From positions 1 through 10,651 of the forward strand of contig ONYB01000100.1 in the NCBI GenBank assembly GCA_900321895.1: a DNA stretch of 10,651 nucleotides, written 5' to 3'. Positions 6,129 through 10,651 of this stretch are shown piece by piece. Numbering within the stretch: the first letter of the stretch is position 1; each line of letters opens with the position of its first letter. Below the pieces are notes generated by a model. The model saw only the letters and a program-made list of their open reading frames with translations, searched no databases and was not told the origin of the DNA. The position numbers were made by a program, and so were the translations under genes. The DNA comes from an uncultured Brachyspira sp. Its GTDB lineage: Bacteria; Cyanobacteriota; Vampirovibrionia; Gastranaerophilales; Gastranaerophilaceae.

Positions 6129-7094
6129 ATGTTAAAAAAAATATGGTTTTGGCTTAACGCATCAAGATTGTTTTCATTGCCGATGACAATTTTAACTTGG
6201 CTTGTAATTTTTATTTATTCATTAAAATTCCACGGAGATATTTTGAACGGGATTTTAGCACTTTTTGGAATTGCACTTGCTCATCTTGCAACAAACCTTG
6301 CTGATGACTATTTTGATTACAAACAAATGCTCAAAGACAGTAATATGATGAGCACTGTCGTCAAAAACAAATGTGCCTACATAAAAGACGGTCAAGCAAC
6401 TTTAAACGATATTTTTAAAGTCGTTGCAATATATTGTTCGATTGCATTTATCATTGGGGTAATCTTGACCTTTCGCAGTGGCTTTGATGTAATTTGGCTT
6501 GCTGCAATCGGTGGGATTTTAACACTTTCCTACTCTTGGCTTTCCAGAATAGGCTTAAGCGAATTCGCTGTCGGAATTGCGTTTGGGCCATTATTTTTTG
6601 AAGGGGTTTATTATGTGATGACAAAGAGTTTTTCCTTTGATGTGCTACTGCTCTCTATTGCTGTCGGAGCTTTTACGGTAGGAGTTTTGTATGCACATAC
6701 CCTGTTAGATTTTGACTCAGACATGATTTCACACAAAAAAACTCTTTGCTGTCGCATCGGAAACAAGTCAAAAGCGTTAGTTTTATTGGCACTTATCTAT
6801 CTTTTTGGATTTAAAGCCGCAATCTGCTTTGCAATATTCTCACAAAACCAGTTTGTACTAATAACATTGTTGACATTTCCGTTTGCATTAAACGTTATCA
6901 GGCTCGAGAGAGCTTACGCAAAAGACAAAAACTTCACCCCAAAAGTTCACTTTTGGAATTATCCGCTTGACAACTGGAAAAAATGTATAACAGACGGCAC
7001 GACAAGTTTCTACTTTGTTCTGTATCAATCAAGAAATTTGGTAAACTTGTTCTGTGTTTTAATGATTTTGGCAATAATTTTCGGAACAAAGTAG
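6129..7094 (+). CDS. UbiA-family prenyltransferase, MenA-like
   Basis: An integral membrane protein with about eight hydrophobic helices over 321 residues. The first aspartate-rich motif is NLADDYFDY (Asn56, Asp60, Asp63), very like the NDYFDY motif of 1,4-dihydroxy-2-naphthoate prenyltransferase (MenA). The second is LLDFDSD followed by HKKTLCCRIG (Asp194, 196, 198), matching the family pattern DxxxD...GKxTLxxRLG. These bind Mg2+-diphosphate of a polyprenyl donor. The acceptor is uncertain: quinone precursors are usual, but no menaquinone genes are nearby and the operon otherwise handles amino sugars. The start ATG has AAAAGGAT about five to seven bases upstream, and the 12-base gap makes it the last gene of the nanE operon. 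I see no terminator hairpin after it, so read-through into the next gene is possible. Confidence 0.85.
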   Translation: MLKKIWFWLNASRLFSLPMTILTWLVIFIYSLKFHGDILNGILALFGIALAHLATNLADDYFDYKQMLKDSNMMSTVVKNKCAYIKDGQATLNDIFKVVAIYCSIAFIIGVILTFRSGFDVIWLAAIGGILTLSYSWLSRIGLSEFAVGIAFGPLFFEGVYYVMTKSFSFDVLLLSIAVGAFTVGVLYAHTLLDFDSDMISHKKTLCCRIGNKSKALVLLALIYLFGFKAAICFAIFSQNQFVLITLLTFPFALNVIRLERAYAKDKNFTPKVHFWNYPLDNWKKCITDGTTSFYFVLYQSRNLVNLFCVLMILAIIFGTK

Positions 7095-7095
7095 C

Positions 7096-7124
7096 TTGAT
7101 AGATTTTAACAAATGCCGTATAAT
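7096..7124 (+). promoter_or_regulatory. Promoter of the nitroreductase gene
   Basis: -35 TTGATA (7096-7101, five of six matches to TTGACA), a 17-base spacer and a perfect -10 TATAAT (7119-7124). Start of transcription is expected near 7131, leaving a 17-base leader with the ribosome-binding site AAGGAGA (7134-7140). This is the best canonical promoter in the window. Confidence 0.75.
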
Positions 7125-7147
7125 AAGTTCAAAAAGGAGATTTTGTT

Positions 7148-7660
7148 ATGGAGCTTATGAAATTATTTGAAGAGAGATTTTCTGTCAGAAAATTCAGTGA
7201 TAAAAAAGTTGAGAAAGAAAAGGTTGATTTAATTTTGGAAGCAGGAAGGCTTGCCCCGACAGCGGTAGACTTTCAGCCTCAAAGAATTTTTGTACTTGAA
7301 AGCGAAAAAGCACTTGCCGATTTGAAAAACTGTACAATTTTTCACTTTGACGCACCGCTTGCAATTCTTGTTTGCTACGACAAAAACGAAAGCTGGCAAC
7401 GCAAATATGATGGGCACAATATGGGAGAAGTCGATGCAAGTATTGTCGCAACTCATATGATGCTCGAAGTTGCAAACTTAGGGCTCGGTACAACTTGGGT
7501 GGGACACTTTGATCCGCAAGCAATCATTAACACCTACAAATTACCTGAAAATTTTGTTCCTGTTGCACTTTTTCCGATAGGCTACCCCGCAAACGACGCC
7601 GAACCAAGTCCGAAACACTTTGAACGCAAACAGATTACCGAAACGGTTAAGTATTTGTAA
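7148..7660 (+). CDS. Nitroreductase-family FMN oxidoreductase
   Basis: 170 residues, the compact form common in anaerobes. The N-terminal RFSVRKF supplies the FMN-phosphate contacts (Arg10, Ser12, Arg14). APTAVDFQPQRIFVL (36-50) is the second FMN region, and MMLEVANLGLGTTWVGHFDP (104-123) the conserved glycine-rich segment. The C-terminal LFPIGYPA closes the fold. The enzyme probably works as a homodimer reducing nitro compounds, quinones or flavins with NAD(P)H; the physiological substrate cannot be told. The start ATG is set by AAGGAGA seven bases upstream. It is transcribed from its own promoter and converges with mtaB. There is no iron-sulfur domain or second flavin domain. Confidence 0.92.
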   Translation: MELMKLFEERFSVRKFSDKKVEKEKVDLILEAGRLAPTAVDFQPQRIFVLESEKALADLKNCTIFHFDAPLAILVCYDKNESWQRKYDGHNMGEVDASIVATHMMLEVANLGLGTTWVGHFDPQAIINTYKLPENFVPVALFPIGYPANDAEPSPKHFERKQITETVKYL

Positions 7661-7746
7661 AAATGAAACAATTAGAGTCGTTTTTTAATATATATATCGT
7701 TTTTTAGTGAAAAGGGAAAAGACCTTTACTTCAAAGATCTTAAAAC

Positions 7747-9036
7747 TTAAACCAATTTCCCATAGACCTTGCCGTCTTTGTATTCGGTAATTTTGGCAAG
7801 TGTAAGTGTATTCAAAAGACTTTCATCTTTAGAATTTAAAAGCACCGTGAGGTAATTTCTCGTGATACCTTTCAAATAACCAGTTTTTTTGTCGGGATGT
7901 TTTTCTATTAGAACTTCACGAGTTGTTCCGATATTTTTTTTGATAAATTCGTCCAATTTCTTTTTAGAAATTGCCTTAATAATCTCCGCCCGTTTTTCCT
8001 TTGTTTTTTCATCAACCTGATTGTCAAGAGTTGCACCGACAGTTCCCTCTCGTTGAGAATACGGGAAGGTATGAATTTGTGTCAAGCCTGATTTTTCGAG
8101 GTTTTGACAAGTTGTTTTAAAATCTTCCTCACTTTCTCCTGCAAATCCTGCTATGATATCACTTCCGATAAACGGGAGGTTGAATTTTTCGTTAATTTCG
8201 TTGATTTGTTCCAGATAATCTTCGGTTTTGTAAAATCTGTTCATTGATTTTAAAGTTCTGTCGCAAGCCGATTGGAGTGAAAGATGAAAATGCGTGCAAA
8301 ATTTTTTTGATTTGCTCAAAAAACTCAATAGTTCTTCATCAATTTCCAGCGGGTTCAACGAGCCCAAACGGTAGCGTTCGATTGTAGTTTGTGCTTCAAT
8401 TTCTTTGAGCAAGTCTATGAGTTTCAGCCCTAAATCTTTTCCCCACAATCCGATGTGAATTCCGGTGAAAACGACTTCCTTAAATCCGTGTTTTGAAAAT
8501 TCGTTAATCTGGTCAATGATAAAATCAATATCCGCACTGCGACTTTTGCCTCTGGCAAACGGAATTATGCAATAAGTACATCTGTTGTCACAACCGTCTT
8601 GGATTTTTAGGCTTGCACGAGTTTTTAAGGTGTCGACGAGCACAACCTTGTTAAAATCTTTTTGCTCCATAATATCGGAACAGACGAGCTTTTCACTGTT
8701 GATATTCTTAATCACAGAGTACAAATTGAGCTTGTTGTCATTGCCGACAACCATATCAACGTAATCGTTTTCAAGAAGTTTTTCCTTCTCAATTTGGGCA
8801 ACACAACCTGTAATTATGGAAAAAATCTTCGGATTTTTGTGTTTTGCGTTACGCAAAAGATACAACGCTTCGTTGTCGCTTTTATGTGTAACAGAGCAGG
8901 AATTGAGAATATAAAGGTCCGCATCTTCAATTTTTTCAACCTTTTCCAGCCCGTTTGTCTGCAAATTTTCAATTATTACAGCTGTTTCAAATTGGTTTGA
9001 TTTACAGCCCATCGTGTGAATGTAAAACTTCTTCAT
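7747..9036 (-). CDS. mtaB: tRNA (N6-threonylcarbamoyladenosine(37)-C2)-methylthiotransferase
   Basis: A radical-SAM enzyme that adds the methylthio group to t6A37 in tRNAs reading ANN codons, giving ms2t6A. Three parts are visible in the 429 residues. The N-terminal UPF0004/MTTase domain has cluster ligands Cys11 (TMGCKSNQFE), Cys47 (NSCSVT) and Cys78 (TGCVAQ). The radical-SAM domain has CDNRCTYC (Cys149, 153, 156) followed by IIPFARG. The C-terminal TRAM domain begins near residue 370. The TMGCKSNQFE and IPFARG forms and the length fit MtaB better than MiaB or RimO. The ORF can be read 22 codons further upstream to 9102, but that extension is hydrophobic, AT-rich and crosses the promoter, so I use the ATG at 9036. 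No Shine-Dalgarno precedes it and the -10 box ends six bases away, so a leaderless message is likely. Confidence 0.92.
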   Translation of the reverse strand: MKKFYIHTMGCKSNQFETAVIIENLQTNGLEKVEKIEDADLYILNSCSVTHKSDNEALYLLRNAKHKNPKIFSIITGCVAQIEKEKLLENDYVDMVVGNDNKLNLYSVIKNINSEKLVCSDIMEQKDFNKVVLVDTLKTRASLKIQDGCDNRCTYCIIPFARGKSRSADIDFIIDQINEFSKHGFKEVVFTGIHIGLWGKDLGLKLIDLLKEIEAQTTIERYRLGSLNPLEIDEELLSFLSKSKKFCTHFHLSLQSACDRTLKSMNRFYKTEDYLEQINEINEKFNLPFIGSDIIAGFAGESEEDFKTTCQNLEKSGLTQIHTFPYSQREGTVGATLDNQVDEKTKEKRAEIIKAISKKKLDEFIKKNIGTTREVLIEKHPDKKTGYLKGITRNYLTVLLNSKDESLLNTLTLAKITEYKDGKVYGKLV

Positions 9037-9042
9037 TGTCTT

Positions 9043-9071
9043 ATAATATAAAAAATATAAACCTTTGTAAA
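9043..9071 (-). promoter_or_regulatory. Probable mtaB promoter (leaderless geometry)
   Basis: Read on the minus strand: -35 TTTACA (9071-9066), a 17-base spacer and -10 TATTAT (9048-9043), each five of six consensus matches. Six bases separate the -10 box from the ATG at 9036, so transcription would begin at or next to the start codon. The region is very AT-rich, which raises the chance of a false match. Confidence 0.5.
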
Positions 9072-9107
9072 TATTTATAAAGACAATATTAAAAAATAGC
9101 AAAAAAA

Positions 9108-9136
9108 TTTACTTTTCGTTTTTAATTGAGTATAAT
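9108..9136 (+). promoter_or_regulatory. Promoter of the NFTGKR hypothetical gene
   Basis: -35 TTTACT (9108-9113), a 17-base spacer and a perfect -10 TATAAT (9131-9136). The leader would be about 20 bases and holds a modest AGGTG ribosome-binding site (9153-9157) ahead of the ATG at 9163. It fires away from the mtaB promoter in the same 126-base gap. Confidence 0.55.
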
Positions 9137-9162
9137 AGTTTTGCGAAAGTGTAGGTGTTAAT

Positions 9163-10104
9163 ATGCGAGTTTCAGCAATTACCGGACAGGGATTTACAAA
9201 TGATGTATCTTCAAATTTTACCGGAAAAAGGGATAGAATAGACGAAGTTATTGCTCAAGATGATGCAATGTTAAGACAATTAGCTGTTGAAAAGTCTATC
9301 AATAACAAAAATGAAAACAAACACAAAAAAATAAACAATGCTTTATGGTACGGAATTCCGTTTGTAGCTGGTATTGCTACTGCGATTTTACACAAAGGTA
9401 AAACAAACGTATTTGGCAAAGAGTTGACAGGAGCTGCCGCAAAGGTTTCAAGCGGTTTGAGAAATGCTCTCGGTTGGGGAATTTCGCTTGGAGTTGCTGA
9501 CGCTATTGTTAGCGGTAAAAACTTACTAACAAAACACTCAAAAACTGCGGATGACATTGATAAAAAACATCCGTTCATAACTTGCCTCGGACTTATCGGT
9601 ACAGGTATTGCAGCTTATGCAATGTTACCAAAAGCTGTCGGCAAACTTTATTCAAAACTCAGTCCAAAATTTGTTGGTAAATTAGCAACGGGTACAGGCA
9701 AATTGGGTGACAAATTTAATAACAACAGTTTTGTTAAATTTGTAGAAAAACAAACTTCAAAATTGGCAGGTAAAACACCATCAGTTGTTAAAAGTGCAGG
9801 AGCAACCGCACTTTCCTTCTTGCCGGATGCAATGTTGTTCGGAGCATTAGCTCATTCTTTAGGTCATGGATTTGCAGTAGGGCGTGATGTAAACGCAAAC
9901 TACGCAGGCTTAAAAGATGCTCAGCTCGGGCTTGCTCAAGCAAGAATTAACGAATTAAAAATGGAAAATGATTTCTTGAAACAATTTCCGGAAAATGAAG
10001 AAAACCTAAAGCTTCACAAAAACCCTACGGCGGACATGCCGGAAGAGGTTCAAGACGCAATCGCAGAAAATTCTGCTGACGATATCAATGCAGAATTGGC
10101 ATAA
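9163..10104 (+). CDS. Hypothetical membrane-associated protein with N-terminal NFTGKR motif
   Basis: Not a family I can name. 313 residues without a classical signal peptide. The N-terminus (MRVSAITGQGF...NFTGKRDR) carries a short F-x-G-K/R motif near residue 18-23 that I associate, from memory only, with many lineage-specific Gastranaerophilales proteins. A charged helix (about 25-58) leads into hydrophobic, glycine/alanine-rich segments at about 62-80, 103-120, 139-157 and 213-235, possible membrane helices or hydrophobic hairpins. Between the last two is a lysine/glycine-rich stretch with repeated GKL motifs (about 160-205). The C-terminus has a short coiled-coil-like helix (about 255-280) and an acidic tail. 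It is monocistronic, with its own promoter and a terminator 20 bases after the stop. One cysteine only (near residue 141). Coding status is well supported by promoter, ribosome-binding site and terminator; function is unknown. Confidence 0.8.
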   Translation: MRVSAITGQGFTNDVSSNFTGKRDRIDEVIAQDDAMLRQLAVEKSINNKNENKHKKINNALWYGIPFVAGIATAILHKGKTNVFGKELTGAAAKVSSGLRNALGWGISLGVADAIVSGKNLLTKHSKTADDIDKKHPFITCLGLIGTGIAAYAMLPKAVGKLYSKLSPKFVGKLATGTGKLGDKFNNNSFVKFVEKQTSKLAGKTPSVVKSAGATALSFLPDAMLFGALAHSLGHGFAVGRDVNANYAGLKDAQLGLAQARINELKMENDFLKQFPENEENLKLHKNPTADMPEEVQDAIAENSADDINAELA

Positions 10105-10124
10105 TTAAGTTTTATCTATTATGA

Positions 10125-10161
10125 AATAAGGTGGCGAACTCAATGAGTTCGCCACCTTATT
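10125..10161 (+). terminator. Intrinsic terminator of the NFTGKR hypothetical gene
   Basis: A perfect 17-bp stem (10125-10141 with 10145-10161) with core GGTGGCGAACTC/GAGTTCGCCACC and a 3-base loop, followed by ATTTTA. It lies 20 bases after the stop codon of the + strand gene. Confidence 0.85.
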
Positions 10162-10178
10162 ATTTTACTAGTAATAAA

Positions 10179-10212
10179 AAAGCGGGGCAATTCATAAGAA
10201 TTGCCCCGCTTT
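10179..10212 (-). terminator. nifJ: Intrinsic terminator of nifJ
   Basis: A perfect 15-bp stem (10179-10193 with 10198-10212; core GCGGGGCAATTC/GAATTGCCCCGC) with a 4-base loop. Read on the minus strand it is followed by a T-run ending TTTTTTATTAC, so it terminates the leftward nifJ transcript, 18 bases after its stop codon. Convergent genes here keep separate, adjacent terminators. Confidence 0.88.
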
Positions 10213-10230
10213 CAATATCTGTGAAATTGA

Positions 10231-10651
10231 TTATTTCATCAATTCGCCAACTGCTTTGTAAACAGCCATTCTCTGAGCAGCATCTTTTTCTGCTTGAGTG
10301 TAAAGAGCTTCAGCGTGTTCAGGGTTCGTTTTCAATAATGATTTGTAACGACCTTCTGATCTGATGAAGTCTTGGTAGCTGCCTTTCGGATCTTTAGCAT
10401 CCCAAGTGAACGGAGCTTCCGGATTTGCAGGGTTGTATCTGTAAAGTGGGAAGTAACCTGCTTCAACAGCACGTTTTTGTTCAGTTTGGGTTTTGCTCAT
10501 ATCAATACCGTGAGCGATACAAGGAGCATAAGCGAAGATGATTGATGGTCCATTGTATGCTTCAGCTTCTTGGAATGCTTTAAGAGTTTGTGCTCTATCT
10601 GCACCCAATGCAACTGATGCAACATATACATAACCGTAAGACATGCTCATC
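10231..10651 (-). CDS. nifJ: Pyruvate:ferredoxin (flavodoxin) oxidoreductase, C-terminal part
   Basis: Only the last 140 or so residues are in the window; the gene continues past the right edge, and the first visible Met is internal, not the start. The full enzyme (about 1,170-1,200 residues) oxidises pyruvate and CoA to acetyl-CoA, CO2 and reduced ferredoxin in anaerobes. Visible are SYGYVYVASVALGAD (part of the C-terminal ThDP domain), AQTLKAFQEAEAYNGPS, then YAPCIAHGI, whose cysteine is, from known PFOR structures, the C-terminal ligand of the cluster nearest ThDP. AVEAGYFPLYRYNP, FTWDAKDP and the YQDFIRSEGRYKSLLK segment are typical NifJ C-terminal motifs. The end at GELMK is a normal family length, without the extra clostridial/Desulfovibrio C-terminal extension. 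Supports a fermentative, ferredoxin-based metabolism. Confidence 0.93.
   Translation of the reverse strand, partial: MSMSYGYVYVASVALGADRAQTLKAFQEAEAYNGPSIIFAYAPCIAHGIDMSKTQTEQKRAVEAGYFPLYRYNPANPEAPFTWDAKDPKGSYQDFIRSEGRYKSLLKTNPEHAEALYTQAEKDAAQRMAVYKAVGELMK

Noticed and set aside
7661..7746. Possible terminator or regulatory repeat between the nitroreductase gene and mtaB
   Set aside because: There is a 10-base direct repeat TCGTTTTTTA (7678-7687, 7697-7706) and a weak AAAGG/CCTTT pairing, but no stable stem next to a T-run in either direction.
8662..9000. Plus-strand ORF of 112 codons inside mtaB
   Set aside because: It is a shadow of the mtaB frame, which carries all the conserved cysteine motifs.
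9037..9102. Upstream extension of mtaB (22 residues)
   Set aside because: The extension lies over the promoter region; the family N-terminus begins at MKKFYIHTMGC.
10131..10364. Plus-strand ORF of 77 codons
   Set aside because: It runs through both terminator hairpins and antisense to nifJ, with no ribosome-binding site.

Overview
The window is AT-rich, densely packed bacterial DNA with short intergenic gaps. Its gene mix suggests an anaerobic gut bacterium of the Gastranaerophilales (Melainabacteria/Vampirovibrionia, non-photosynthetic relatives of cyanobacteria). The pointers are the end of a pyruvate:ferredoxin oxidoreductase gene, NanE plus a ROK sugar kinase, a degenerate pilin-like protein of a type I associate with that group, and a hypothetical protein with an N-terminal NFTGKR motif. 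This placement is inference from recalled families; no search was run.

Left part (1-2904, + strand): the end of a secreted, lysine/glutamine-rich helical protein built from six 18-residue repeats, closed by a strong hairpin. Next comes an acetohydroxyacid-synthase-type ThDP enzyme (ilvB-like). It has a leucine where the family has its substrate-selecting tryptophan, a clipped C-terminus and no adjacent small subunit. A pilin-like membrane-anchored protein starts immediately after its stop codon.

Middle (2909-7094): an M16B zinc peptidase on the minus strand diverges from a four-gene + strand operon: nanE (ManNAc-6-P epimerase), a ROK kinase (probable ManNAc/amino-sugar kinase), a 72-residue unknown protein and a MenA-like UbiA prenyltransferase. 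The two directions are driven by back-to-back promoters that share overlapping -35 hexamers around TTGCCCAA. nanE appears to be leaderless.

Right part (7095-10651): a nitroreductase with its own good promoter; mtaB (tRNA ms2t6A methylthiotransferase) on the minus strand, also probably leaderless; a divergently transcribed hypothetical membrane-associated protein; and the C-terminal end of nifJ running off the right edge on the minus strand. The last two genes converge, and each has its own intrinsic terminator.

Metabolically the genes fit a fermenter that makes and spends pyruvate (NifJ, acetolactate synthase) and scavenges sialic-acid-derived amino sugars (NanE plus kinase). There is no sign of phage, insertion sequence, CRISPR or RNA genes. 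The most unusual points are the natural Trp-to-Leu AHAS with no tail, the mirror-image divergent promoters, the shared leaderless geometry of nanE and mtaB, and the pilin-like protein lacking a recognisable prepilin-peptidase motif.
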